This document shows, in pieces, positions 31,359 to 43,295 of a stretch of 64,000 bases of DNA. Made by a program: the position numbers and the translations under genes. Each line of letters starts with the position of its first letter. Within the stretch, counting starts at the first letter, position 1. The notes under the pieces are model-generated. The model had not been told where the DNA came from and did no database searches. It worked only from the letters and a program-made list of their open reading frames with translations. The stretch comes from Climacium dendroides. Its lineage: Eukaryota; Streptophyta; Bryopsida; Hypnales; Climaciaceae. The stretch covers positions 32,173,029 through 32,237,028 of the forward strand of contig OX467083.1 of the NCBI GenBank assembly GCA_950106755.1, in the 5' to 3' direction.

Positions 31359-34300
31359 ATGCTGTGCACTGGAAATGGAAACACCGGGGACAGAAAAAGA
31401 TTGGCAGAGATAGTGGGAAGCAACTACGGTCATTCTTTGAAAATGTCGTCACAAGTATTGGAAGGCTACAACAATCTGGATGACGACAGTGACAGTGAGT
31501 CGAATGCCCAGACCTCGGACGACGACATATCCTCGCAAGACTCTTCGGACAAGATGGACGACCCAGTGTGGTTCAGTGACGGTGGCAGACGAGAGTTATC
31601 GTCTTCGTCGATGAAAGCTTTGGAAGGAGCGGTAGGGGAAGTGCTCCAGAGTGTACGCGCTGCTGGATATGGCGAGGCAGTCTGCACGGAGTTTCGGGAC
31701 CATTTTGCAAGTCTTCCATCTCGGTATTAATCCAAACTCTCCCACTGTTGCAATATGTTCTTGTACAGTTTGAAACCAGGGGTGTTTTGTGGTAAATTCC
31801 GTATGTAACAGTAGTCTGAGATCAGACTCTTGTTGCTGTCGATGTAAGTAGCTCTACCTTGTCATTGCCTTCAATGCAGACACTTAAAATGGATTCCCTG
31901 GTGGCCGTGATATCATGCACCAGGTTGTATGTTCTTCGTATTTAGTGTACATCTTCCCTTTAGATTATTGAATTTGTTGTGCTGTAGTCTTAGAAGAGCG
32001 AATTCGAAGTAACAGGCTTCTACTTTTGAATTAGTTGTTACTCTTTTTTTCTGGTCTTTGTCTATAGTAGAATGCTCAACGACTGGGGGCTACTACAGGC
32101 CCTACAGTCACAGCTTGTAGTATTGCAATATTGGGTGGTTGCCTATTGTAAATTTGTAAATTTTTTATTACACCTAAGTGAGACCCTACTCGCTTAGAGT
32201 ACTGCTCAGTTCGTAATTTAGGAAGGTCACCTGTACCACAAACTAGCTATACTTATGCATCTCTTCGTGAGGCCACTTTATAATTATTCAGCTGAGCTCT
32301 GGATTGCTTTGACAGGCAATGGTTACTAACAACTCTAGTGTGAGCGTGGTTTAACAGTCCAGGCGACGGAGTTCAGTAAGCCACAAAATTCATCGGATAT
32401 TGAGCTTGCAAATTTGGTGCAAATCATCAGTTTCCTTAAGTTCTCCCGATTCTGGGCGCCAAAAATTTTAACACACATCCGCACAAAGCTCTAAAAACTC
32501 GGACTGTTAGAGATTAATGTCTCACGACTTAAATGGTTGCCAGAAAATAGTGCCTTGACTGACAATCCTTACAAAACAAGGACATGTGGAGAGTTGGGGA
32601 CAGATATAGAATCGGGAACCTCCTATGAGAGATGTCCCCCAGAAGAGATGAGACATGTTGAATCAGGAGATCGATACCGAAGGGTGGTTGTGTATACTAC
32701 AGGGGGTTCCAGATTCTACATTCTAACCGATTTGTGTTTCACGACAGCAATCAATAGTACCAAAAACGTGAAATTCTGCCAATTCAACGATTCCAGTGCG
32801 TTCCAATTCAGAAACGAGCTAGAGTTCGATCATCTAGTAATACAAACTAAGCTTCCTCGTATTTATCCACTGAGTCTTATAAGGATCCAACCACTCGATG
32901 TGCAGATACACATTAAACATCGATCCCCAGCGCCACGAAGACGTGCTGCTCCACATGGAGATGCTTCAGGAGGCCCGTGAGGTGGATTGCCGCAGCAGCT
33001 ACAGCTCTCACGATGACGACATCCCCTTTGTAACTCCATTAGTACACGTCAGGAAAGTGCAATTGCCTTCCGAAGGAATTCAGTCTGGAAGGAGAGACCA
33101 AGAGCAGTTACCGAGGCCTACATTTGGTTCCACCTCGAATCTGATGGGATTGATGATTGGAAGCAGTCCCAAAGTGCATCCTTCGAAGCCTCTGACTTTC
33201 AACTCCAAGTCGACGCCTCCCAAGTACCCGTCTTCGAATGGCAGTCAAGGGGGGGTGTATGGCAATCAGCACTCAATTCCATGCCAGGCGTCGGGAATGT
33301 TTGTAAACCCTTTGCACATGGATGCTGCTGATGGAGGGGATACTGATCTGTCACCGTCGATTGGTTATGAAGTTACGGTTGCAACGACTGATAAGTTGGG
33401 GTTACTGAAGGACTTGGCGTCTGCTATTAGTGACTTGCACCTTCATTTGAATATTCAGGTACTTGTAACCTTTGGTTTTCTCTTCTGTAACATGGACGGT
33501 TGTCGCCGGGGGTAGTTTTGGTGCAAGTTTGAGGATTGAGGGCGTGCAACCGGAGCCAAAGCTAGTTTCGTAGGTTTCGTTTTTGATCAATCTAGAGTTG
33601 TTATCAGTTCAGGGTCGTGACTGTTCACATGGCGTGTTTCGTGGTGGCAAGATTGTGACTTTCATTTGAAAGGAGATCGCTGCGGAGAGTGACTAGGAGT
33701 CTAGGACTGGTGCAGAAATAAGTCTAAAGCAAGATCCTACATTTGGATTGAGCTCTTAGAACTAGAAATGGCAGTATTGGTCTTAGTTCTCGAAATGGCA
33801 GTAGAAATGGCAGTTTCGAATTGTTTTTTTGTGGAACATAGTCCTGAAACCATACGGGTTGAGGTTCAGTGGGCAAGTGAAACTGAATTGGAATCCGCCG
33901 AATGCATGAATTCTCACGATTGAGCTAGACTATGTTTGCATTTGACGATCATGTGGAAATTAAAACTGCAATCCATGGCAGGAAGCGCATGTGTTCAGCA
34001 CAACAGATGGCATGACATTGCACGTGTTCGTAGTCCACGGTTGGCCTGGTGATGAGGTATGCACTTCATTTATATTGATACAGCTGATCCTGTAAATGCA
34101 GTTTCATAGTTAGTAACGCTTACAGCAGTTATATATAACGACGTGTAATTTTGCCAATGTTAGAATGTAATAGACATATAGATATGGTCATGCAAGATCG
34201 AATCATGGAATCATTTTCTTTTCCTTGTACGTATAATTCTCCAATATTTTATCGGGGGATTTCGTGCTGCGAGTCTAGAGATCGACATGTTTTCTGCAAC

Positions 34301-37300
34301 AGTCTTCCCAAAGTATGACCCTAGCTAGCAGCTTGTAACTGGGGAGTCATGGACTGCTACATAACTCAGATTCAACCTTCGGGTTAGTTTTGTGGGGGGA
34401 GTTAGTTTCGTTTACTGTCGAATAGGAGGTCGCTCTGAAATATAGAGAACATGGTAATTATGTATTTAATTAGTGCAGAATCAGTACTTCGTATAATTAC
34501 ATGGTGTGCATGTTTGTGCAGGCTGAAGAGCTGAGAGAGGCTATTTTGGGTGCTATCGATGAAAAGCTGGGCAGAAAATGTGGTACAAGTCGAGATCAGT
34601 TACGAGCAGCTGTGGAAGCAATCAAGTATGAAGACTGGGCTATCGAATTCGATCTGGTGCGTGACTTGTCGTTGTATCTTTCACTTAAAAAAACCCTACA
34701 GAACATACAGTATCTCTACGGTTCAAAAATATATGTACTAGTGCCATTGCCAGATTTTGCAATCTTCCTTGCAGCTTCAATACACGATTCATGCATTTGC
34801 AGCCTTGTAAACCTTGAACCTGAAATTGCATTGTTCTTAGAGTAAATCTGTCACTTTAGGACCGTCGCTGCAAAACATATTTATCGTCAGATTAGTTAAA
34901 ATGGTGAAATTTGAAGAAGAAATCGGCACTTAACCTAACCAGACGCTCACCTGGAACATCAGGTCTATAGATACCACTCCTAGTGTTTAACTTTTTGTGC
35001 ACTTGAATTATGTCATTATTTCGACATGATTCTGAAACACATTATTAATCTAATATCATGACCATTTATAATCGAAGTTGAGCTCAACAATGCGGGCCGG
35101 GGGTTCTAAAATGTGGATGTACATAATTTGTCCTCAGCTCCACATTGGCGGGAAACTAGGAACCGGATCCACCGGCCAATTGTTCAAGGGGAAATACTTG
35201 TCTCAGGACGTAGCAATCAAGATCATAGAAATAGATGATTGTAACGGAAGTGGCACGGATGGGGACACGCATCGCTCCGCTCCTGCTGCTGAACGGTTGC
35301 AAATTTACAAGCAGGAAATTTCAATCATGCGGTGAGCACCAGCTAGCAACTCTTAATTAGTTTGCACTGAATTAAAAACTGTCTCTACATTCTGAATTTG
35401 TCAAAGCGTTGGAACCTCTGGAATCGGATGCACCAACATTTATATTTTCATCTTGGGGGTGACTACAAGGAAGTTTTAAGAGTTTGTTATCATGGTACAA
35501 AGGGAGCTCCCACTTAGGAGGTGGCAATGATTGAATTGAGATGGTAAACTCCGTTTCATTTCCTCAGTGGTAAACTCTTAAAATCTCTCTTCTGAAGCCT
35601 TCAGAAAACCACAAAAATTCCTTTTCCTATTGGGCTAAATTCATGATAACCCTAGTGGTCATTGAATGTTGTCAGGTAAAAGATGAAGGACTGTAAATAA
35701 GTTGATCTTGCTAGCATAATGTGAATTTCATTATATTGGCGGAAATTCATAGACATTGGCACTTTTTGAAACGGACGCCCGAAACGTAATCTATACCTGT
35801 CCTAGTTTTCAGAGCTTGGTTCACTTGAATGCCACAATTTTGGCACTCTGAATCACGCCAGTATAACGAAATTGATGTTTCAAAAGTATCATGCCTGTTT
35901 CAAGAGGAACCAACAGCTAAGTACTGGTCAAGGAGAATGCCAATTACATCTCAGTCAACTATGGAGAGTTTCAATGGATTAGCTTCGTTTTAAAGTAATA
36001 ATATATGCAACTGGTAATAAAGTCTAATAAAGTCTGCCTGTGGATATGTGAGCATTCAGATTGGTCAGACATAAGAATGTGGTGCAATTCATAGGAGCTT
36101 GTTCGAAGTGGCCTCAGCTCTGCATTGTCACCGAACTGATGGCAGGCGGCAGGTGTCCGTTGCTCTTACACATCTTTTGGGGGATTCATTTTGCCTCTGT
36201 TGTATCATCTTAGTTTTCTCGATTCATAATACATATTAGGGATTCATTTTGCCTCTGTTGTATCATCTTAGTTTTCTCAATTCATAATACATATTAGTTG
36301 TTGCTTTCAGTTTCTGTTTCAATCTGCACCTCAAACTGATTATGTGAGGATTGTGATGCAGCGTCCGGGACGTGTTGGAATCTAGGAAGTCTGGCCTGGA
36401 TTTCGCAACGGCTATCAAGGTTTTACGTGATGCTGCACGAGGAATGGACTTCCTTCATAAGTAAGTTTCTTTTCCTTTTCACTGACCACTAATTTACTAC
36501 TGAATCTTCATTGCTTTCCCTCCAAAATAAAAATATCATTATCTTTCTGAAGACCCGAGAAAGAGGGCAGTGTGTGTGCAAAAGCCAATTTTATTCTTTT
36601 GGCGGAATTCCACAAGCTGCCGTTTGGCTTTGTTCAGGGGACTCGGAGGAATTGTAAATCTATACCCGAGTCTTTGGAGCTTTGTGCTGATGAATGTCAT
36701 AATTTTTGGCACTCAGAAACACGCCAATTTAACATAATATTATGTTGTTATTCTGGGCAGGAGAGGGATCGTGCACAGGGATCTAAAAGCTGCGAATCTT
36801 CTCATTGATGAATATGAAGTAAGTTTGTGACTATCTGCCATGTGAATTCAAAGCAAAATCACAATATGAAGTTGCTCTACAATTAATACTAAGCCTGCGG
36901 TACTAGGATTGTACCATTAGAAGAAATTCCAATAGTTCCCTGTCTTCACTAATGCACTTACCACCCCAGGAAAAAAAATTGGTTTCAGACTCTGAATCTT
37001 GAAAAGTGTATGATTGACTAGCTATTAGACACTACACATATGGATGGTCAACTCCTTCCGTAGGAACTAAATGGAACTCAGGGACCCAATCTGCAAAGTT
37101 TTCGTCTGATGCATAAGGTCACACATCATGGTGAGATAGTACAATAATTTGCATTGGCAGCTCCAAATGCTTCAGATCTTTTGTATGGAAGCACCAAAAT
37201 TTCGACAACATTTAAGTGCCTAAAGCTCTGACTACAAAAGTAGACATGGTGTAGATCTCAGGGTTCGTTCAGTCAGGCGACTGAAACTGCGCCAATTTCA

Positions 37301-39516
37301 TTGAAAATAGCCATTTTCATGCCCGTTTGAATGAGCATGAGGTTGGGTTCAATTTCTTATTTTAGAGACCATCACTTCAAGTGCAGGTTGTGAAAGTCTG
37401 CGACTTTGGAGTTGCTCGCCTGAAGCCTCAATCACTGAATGCTGCCGGAAAGAGCGAGAACTATTCGACTGAGATGACGGCAGAAACAGGGACATATCGC
37501 TGGATGTCTCCTGAGGTAGTCTCTTAATACTGTAATGTTTTGCTTATTAATTCAATTTGCAATATCTTAAATATATGTCGATCATCTTGGAATATTTTTC
37601 ACATGCATAACATTTTTTTCGTTTCGGACGGCGTTGTATATATGTCAACTTTGGAATCGTGTTTTTATTGTTACCAGCAACGTTGTTTTGACCGTTGCTA
37701 CAAACGTTGCTGTAGGGTGAGATCTCTAATAGTGGGGGACCACCCTTTGCTTCCCATGAATTGAGCTTCTTTCACTGTAGAGGCTTAAAAAAAATAATTC
37801 CTTGTACATGGGCTTATGTAAGAGGAATTATTTTTTTGTAAAGTGACACTGTAGAAGGACCCTGCCTCCCTATTCGAGAATTTTATGTGGGGGCGTTGAA
37901 TGAACATGATGAAAATTCAATGAAAATTATCGTGATGCATGATTGAAAAAATTCATGGCATTTTATGCTGGTGATACACGTTCTAGTATCAAATTTCAGT
38001 ACAAGTTTCTTCTATTTTCCACAACGTAGTTAAGTCTCCTCGGATCTAAGTCTTCAGCGCATACTCTTTTTGCTGTAATTGATCTTATGCAACTAAACGT
38101 TAGTTTTTTAGAATTTTGACTGGACTCGCGAATAATTAATTAACTGATTGGGCTTTGACTGTTTCAGGTACTGGAGCATAAACCATACAATCACAAAGCA
38201 GATGTGTATTCCTTCGCCATTACAATGTGGTAAGCACCTTAATTTTATAATTACATTGTGTTTTTTCACACAACGAGTAGGTTGACGAGGGACGTCTGTG
38301 CTGGTTTCTGTAGCGCATAGGGATTTGAAGCAATGGAAGAAATTTTTCTGAACTGCCTAAAGTAGAACATTGTTTTAGTTGCATTTCCAAGCATTGATAG
38401 TAGATCTTTGTTACATTGGCATGATACAGATCAGAGCGCCAAAATTTTGACATTTAAGTGCACTTTAAAAAGTAGGATCGTACTGGTATAGATAGATCTG
38501 GGATTCCACATAAAGAACTAGAAAAGTGCTTGAAACTTCACAGTTTCAATTAACATGAAGATTTGAATGCGTAATTCTGGCTCACTGTTTTAGTCCCATT
38601 TGTGAAATTTGTTAACAGCTCTCCCTGGTGTGAAATGCAGGGAAGTTTTCACAGGAGAAGTGCCCTATTCAGGTTTTACACCGCTGCAAGCGGCAATTGG
38701 AGTTGTACAGCGGTAAGTACTTATCGTCTTATCCTTCCCACTCACATCTCTTTGATGAAGTTCTTCATAGAACGAAGTTAATGCATTTATCAGCTTTTGT
38801 TAGCATGCTTAGATTGGAGCAACTTACTTGGGACAAAGTCAGTAGCTAGCTATCAATGAGAAAAATAAACCCTGCTAATTATAGTTTAAGCATCCTCTTG
38901 TGTTTGAAATCTATCATGGTAATGGATTCTCTCCCAGCGTTCATTAATTATTGGTTAATTATACTGGTTATTACTGGTTAATAATGGTCGATGGGAATGG
39001 AATTAGTCCGACATATACATATAGAATTACAGGATTTTCCTTGTTGATAGTTGCATTGTCAATACTGATATATACACTTTCTCTGTTCCTCGATCAGTGG
39101 CCTTCGTCCAAAACTGCCCCGATCCCAGATCCCTGAGTCTTTGGCCACTTTAATGCAGCAATGTTGGCATGCAGAGCCACGGAAAAGGCCTGAATTCTGT
39201 GAGGTGGGTTTGTTGTACTGCACAACCAATACTTCCTGATATTATTGCCACTATTACCCAATGTTGAGGTGATTAAGCAACGCAGATGCGGCAAATCTTT
39301 TGGTGATCTAGAGAGAATGTCCTTAATTTGAGTGACTGTGTAGTTTAGCATCATGTCTTCTTACGTCCTCGAGTTTCCCAGCCCAGATACTGATGAACCG
39401 GCCCTGTCTATATTAATTTGCAGGTGCTTGGCATTCTTGACAACATTGTGTCACGAACGCCCGTCAAAAGGGGAACGTATTCAACATGGAAGTATAACAC
39501 AACATTCCGAAACTGA
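31359..39516 (+). CDS. ACT-domain Raf-like protein kinase, STY8/17/46-type, 13 exons
   Basis: Exons: 31359-31723, 32906-33458, 33982-34056, 34522-34656, 35138-35331, 36060-36152, 36362-36460, 36761-36818, 37387-37515, 38168-38229, 38641-38712, 39098-39203, 39424-39516. All introns are GT-AG and phases match, giving 677 codons plus stop. An acidic N-terminus leads to the family segment [12 protein letters not shown]...[18 protein letters not shown], an ACT domain (about 276-350) and a kinase domain from 377: GTGSTG loop, VAIK Lys404, HRDLKAAN Asp512, DFG Asp530, GTYRWMSPE. Family members are cytosolic dual-specificity kinases; Arabidopsis STY8/17/46 phosphorylate chloroplast transit peptides. 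It is ~100 residues longer than those, with inserts after the catalytic Lys and in the activation loop. The start may instead be the ATG at 31443, or an upstream exon may exist. Confidence 0.9.
34888..35058 (+). repeat. Intronic MITE-like repeat, copy in kinase intron 4
   Basis: Shares an ordered series of words with the copies in introns 5 and 7: TCTATA(G)ATACC, TTTTTGTGCAC, GAATTATGTCAT, and CTGAAACAC near the end. TIRs are badly eroded here. Confidence 0.5.
35724..35873 (+). mobile_element. Intronic MITE, best-preserved copy (kinase intron 5)
   Basis: Left end AATTTCATTATATTGGCG and the reverse complement of the right end, AATTTCGTTATACTGGCG, agree in 16 of 18 positions. 150 bp. Inner words AATCTATACC, GAATGCCACAATTTTGGCAC and CTGAATCACGCC are shared with the other intronic copies. 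Confidence 0.7.
36181..36296 (+). repeat. 58-bp tandem duplication in kinase intron 6
   Basis: Two adjacent 58-bp units (36181-36238, 36239-36296) differ at one base (CTCGATTC versus CTCAATTC), so the duplication is recent. It does not touch the flanking exons. Confidence 0.9.
36586..36742 (+). mobile_element. Intronic MITE, copy in kinase intron 7
   Basis: Ends CCAATTTTATTCTTTTGGCGG and CACGCCAATTTAACATAAT mirror each other imperfectly. The interior shares AAATCTATACCC, GAGCTTTGTGC, GAATGTCATAATTTTTGGCA and CAGAAACACGCC with the copy in intron 5. It stops 18 bp before the exon 8 splice acceptor. Confidence 0.65.
37140..37305 (-). mobile_element. Intronic MITE, inverted copy in kinase intron 8
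   Basis: Reverse-complement relation to the intron 5 and 7 copies: AGCACCAAAATTTCGACA, AAGTGCCTAAAGCTCTGA, GGTGTAGATCTC, and the end GCGCCAATTTCATTG at the right. The left end is AATTTGCATTGGCAG. Confidence 0.58.
38402..38556 (-). repeat. Intronic MITE-like repeat, inverted copy in kinase intron 10
   Basis: Contains GCGCCAAAATTTTGACATTT, AAGTGCAC and GGTATAGATAGATCTGGG in the order of the inverted intron 8 copy. The right TIR is not clear. Confidence 0.48.
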
Positions 39517-39540
39517 TCGACCGAAGCTTCTCGAAGTTCG

Positions 39541-39638
39541 ATCAGACGACCACATCCTCTGTTCTTCGACTCAGAGTTCCCGAAGATCGATCAAAAGATC
39601 GCATCCTCTGTTCTTCGATTCAGAGTTTTCGAAGATCA
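39541..39638 (+). repeat. 49-bp tandem duplication in the kinase 3' UTR
   Basis: CATCCTCTGTTCTTCGA occurs at 39553 and 39602, and the surrounding ~49 bp are duplicated with a few changes, shortly after the stop codon at 39514-39516. The 3' end of the transcript was not located; 39639-40100 holds nothing else recognised. Confidence 0.8.
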
Positions 39639-40099
39639 CATTCCCAAGTACTTCAATGTCACTTCCAACATGCAAGCAAGCAACCGCACTATGTTTCGAA
39701 ATTCCATTGATTGTCATGAGTAATTTGGGGACCGATCGAGACCAAAATGCGGTTTGGGTGTATGTAGATTGTACTGTACATCAATGCAGCTGATACCCAA
39801 ATTGTCGAGGATATTTCTGAAGATGGAAAATAGGATTCCACTTGGGACTGGGACTTGTAATTACAAGATTTATACAAGCTTTTCTTTAGTTTTTTTTTTA
39901 CGAATCATAGAGAAAGCTGCAGAACCCTGGCTTTGTAAAGTGACAGCTTCCACAGACAAATGTTCCTCAAAGGAGACCGTCCGTGTTATTTTTTTGGAGA
40001 TGTATAGAGCTGTGGAGAGCGTTGGCCACGGTATTTCAACATAGTGTAGTGTAAAGTACGGTCCAACCTACTATTCATCATTTCCTTTCCCTGGTTTCT

Positions 40100-41762
40100 T
40101 CACAATTTTATTATCTATACATTAAGACGGGATGTTTGTTTTGTTTGTTTGTTTGTTTTGTTTGTTTGTCATGTTGAGATCTACACCATGTAGATCGTGT
40201 GTCTCCGGTCACGTGCTTGGTATCCTTGGAAAGCCCTCGGCAAGGAGGTGTGCACCGGCTTGGTGTCGTGGCATTTGGATGTACGGTGTGAAAGTTGTGC
40301 ATTTTTTAGTTGGTTTTGGTTTTAAAAAATTAGAAAATTACTTTTACTTATATTTTGGTTACAATCTTGGTACCGTCGGAAAGCTCTCAACAAGAAGGGG
40401 TGCACAGGCTTGGTTTCGTGGCATTCTGACGTACGGTGTAAAAGTTATGTATTTTTTAGTTGTTTTTGGTTCTTAAAAAATTAAAAAATTACTTTTATTT
40501 TTGTTTTGACTATGGCAACAACACATGGCATACTAGTCTATACATTAAATCAAGTTTGTTTTATTTGTTACTTTGAGATCTCTTGAATTGTGCGTCCCCC
40601 GATCGCATGCTTGGTACCATCGGAAAGCCCTCAGCGAGGAGGGGTGTACCAGCTTGGTTTTGTAGTATTCAGACATATGGTGTGAAAATTGTGCATTTTT
40701 GAGTTATTTTCTATTTTTTAAAATTAAAAAATTACTTTTACTTATATTTCGGTCACAATCTTGGTATTGTTAGAAAGCTCTCAATGAGGAGGGGTGCACA
40801 AACTTGGTTTCATGGCGTTCTAACTCATGGTGTGAAAGTTATGCATTTTTGAATTGTTTTGGGTTCTAAAAAATTAGAAAGTTACTTTTACTTTTGTTTT
40901 GATTGTGGCAACGACACAAGGTATATACTATCTCTTCTATATACCGGCTTGGTTTCGTGGCCTTCAGATGTACGGTGTGAAAGTTGTGCATTTTCGAGTT
41001 ACTTTTGGTTCTAAAAATTTAGAAGATTACTTTTTCTTATATTTGGATTGCAATCTTGGTACCGTGGAAAAGCCCTCAGCGAGGAGGGGTGCATGGTCTT
41101 CGTTTCGTGGCGTTTGGACTCACGGTGAGAAAATTATTGAATTTTGAAGTATTTTAGAAAATTAGAAAATTACTTTTTCTTATATTTTGGTCACAATTTT
41201 GGTACCATCAGAAAGCTCTCGGCGAAGAGGGGTGCACAGGTTTGGTTTTGTGGGATTTCGACTCATGGTGAGAAAGTTATGAAATTTTGAGTTGTTTTTG
41301 GTTCTAAAAGAATTTTAAAAACTTACTTTTGTTTTGATTTTGGCAACGCCACGGGGCACTCTAGTCTATACATTAAATCATGATGTTTTGTTTTGTTTTG
41401 TTTGTCACGTTGAGATCTCCCGAACTGTGCATCCTTCGGTCACGTGCTTGATACCGTCGGAAAGCTCTCAACGAGGAAGGGTGCACCGGTTTGGTTTCGT
41501 GGTGTTTGGACATACGGTGTGAAAGTTGTGCATTTTTGAGTTATTTTTGGTTCTAAAAAATTAGAAAATTACTTTTACTTATATTTTGGTCACAATCTTG
41601 GTACCGTCGGAAAGCTCTTGGCGAGGACAGGTGCACGGGCTTGGTTTTGTGGCATTCCAACTCATAGTATGAAAGTTATGCATTTTTTAGTTGTTTTTGG
41701 TTCTAAAAAATTAGAAAGTTACTTTTATTTTTATTTTGACTATGGCAACGGCATAGGGTACA
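40100..41762 (+). repeat. Higher-order tandem repeat downstream of the kinase gene
   Basis: A ~150-bp subunit starting GGTACCGTCGGAAAGC and containing GAGGAGGGGTGCAC, GGTTTCGTGGCATT, GTGTGAAAGTTGTGCATTTT and AGAAAATTACTTTTACTTAT starts at 40219, 40369, 40613, 40763, 41058, 41201, 41450 and 41600. Subunits come in pairs separated by a spacer with TCTATACATTAAATCA and TTTGTTTGT, giving a ~394-bp higher-order unit; one spacer is shortened near 40.91 kb. Not coding. Confidence 0.85.
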
Positions 41763-41765
41763 CTA

Positions 41766-42037
41766 CACTAAAATTGGTAAATAGTGTTGGGTGATAATTA
41801 GTGTTGTTCCCTATCAACATTTCATACATAGCTTTTTCCCCACCATTCCAATTTCTATATTTTGTTCCCATCTAACACTAAATGCACTCTCGTAGAAATG
41901 TTGAAATGACCAAATTTTACTATAGAGCTAAAATAGTGTTAGAATGGATAAATAATGTTCTAACACTAACCTTGCAAATCACAATTAGTGTTATTGTTGA
42001 CAATTAGTGTAGCCAACACTATTTACCAATTTTAGTG
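41766..42037. mobile_element. MITE with perfect 25-bp TIRs
   Basis: The first 25 bases (from CACTAAAATTGGTAAATAG) are the exact reverse complement of the last 25. TA lies on both sides (41764-41765, 42038-42039), and the symmetry extends 3 bp further as CTA/TAG. 272 bp, non-coding. CACTA-like start but TA flank: either a mariner-like or a CACTA-related family. Perfect TIRs point to recent movement. It terminates the tandem array. Confidence 0.85.
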
Positions 42038-42169
42038 TAGTCTTGTTGAAGTTTTTTTTCATTCTAGTGGAATGCTTGATTGTTGAATTCTCAATGCCTA
42101 TCAATGACAAAATATCTTGCTATCTTGATTGGTTTGTGAAACCATCTAATCTTGTTCAATAATGTTATA

Positions 42170-42993
42170 CTCCCTCCATTCCAAAAATGATCTTGTTGGC
42201 CTTAATTTTTTGTTCCAAAATGATTTTCTTGTTACACTTTGCAACGTTGTGAATTAGTTAGAATTGGTTTTAGATTTGGTTTTCAATTACTATTTGAGGC
42301 CAACATAACAACTCCATGTAGTAGTTCCCCCTCCATTCATGCAATCATCAATCAAAAGAATAATGAAATGACTAAAGGGGTCAATAAACATTGTTCATTC
42401 TTATTAATGTGCCATGTGCCGTTGCCACAGTCAAAACAAAAGTAAAAGTAATTTTCTAATTTTTTAGTTCATAAAAACTTCAAAATTCAATAACTTTCTC
42501 ATCATAGGTTCAAACACCACAAAACAAAGCCCATGCACCCCTCCTCGCTGAGAGATTTCCGATGATACCAAGCACACAAGCAGAGGACGCATGGTCTAGG
42601 AGATCTCAACGTAATAAACAAAACAAACAGCCAAACTTAAGGTATGGATTTTTTGCATCTCTTTGAATATTGCCCAATTGAAGGGGATGAAGCTTTCAGA
42701 GGTGGAACAAAGGGTCACATGTGATTTTGGGCATATACTAAATGCCTATAAAATGAAGACCTCACACTCAACAATTAATTGACTAGTGGTGCTTCTTGAA
42801 AATGCCCCTAAGAAATCTACTTTTCAATATTTCAAAATTGCACTTTTAAATGGGATCCGAAACTCAAAGTTTTTAGAATGCTAGGAGTGCATTAAACTCT
42901 ACTTATAGCACAAAATTGGTTTTTAAAATGTTATTTTTAGCATTATTTTGGAGCATTTTATTGAACTAGAAGATCAATTTGGAACAGAGGTAG
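42170..42993. mobile_element. Stowaway-like MITE, interrupted
   Basis: Left end CTCCCTCCATTCCAAAAATG and reverse-complemented right end CTACCTCTGTTCCAAATTG, flanked by TA. It aligns in inverted orientation with 45545-46098. The difference in length is largely explained by the segment at 42418-42635, a foreign inverted piece of the 40-41.8 kb tandem repeat. Confidence 0.78.
42418..42635 (-). repeat. Inverted copy of the 394-bp array unit inside a MITE
   Basis: Reads, on the minus strand, through the same landmarks as the array: GAGATCTCC, GATCCTCC-like stretch, GGTATCATCGGAAATC, GAGGAGGGGTGCATGG, and AGAAAATTACTTTTACTTTT. It is a single unit and lies within the Stowaway-like element. Confidence 0.75.
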
Positions 42994-43071
42994 TATAAAA
43001 TATAACAATCTAAATTAGTGAAGCAAGGGGTCCTTCAAATACTATAGAAGCACCCATGAATATAGGTTTAA

Positions 43072-43291
43072 CCCTTAAAGGATGGATTGGTGACCATGCA
43101 AATCATCCCTATAGGAACCGTGGGAATCATTGGATTAAAAAAATTGCAAAAGCACTTATTGGAAGTCAAACTATTGTAGAAGACCTTTCCTTTTCACAAC
43201 AAAATTCCAAGGATGAATAGTTACACTTTTGTTCTTCACCAAAGGATTCTCTATCATGCATTGAACTGAAAAACGTGGTGTCATTTATGGG
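43072..43291. mobile_element. Possible small TTAA-flanked TIR element
   Basis: Left end CCCTTAAAGGATGG after TTAA (43068-43071) and right end TCATTTATGGG before TTAA (43292-43295). TIR agreement is modest, so this is tentative. Confidence 0.35.
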
Positions 43292-43295
43292 TTAA

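Noticed and set aside
32537..32905. Open frame in kinase intron 1 upstream of exon 2
   Set aside because: The family alignment requires exon 1 ending at 31723 to join at 32906 (SR/YTLN); the upstream part of the frame is intronic.
39353..39793. 146-codon plus-strand frame at the end of the kinase gene
   Set aside because: Different frame from exon 13; spans the last intron and the 3' UTR with its 49-bp duplication.
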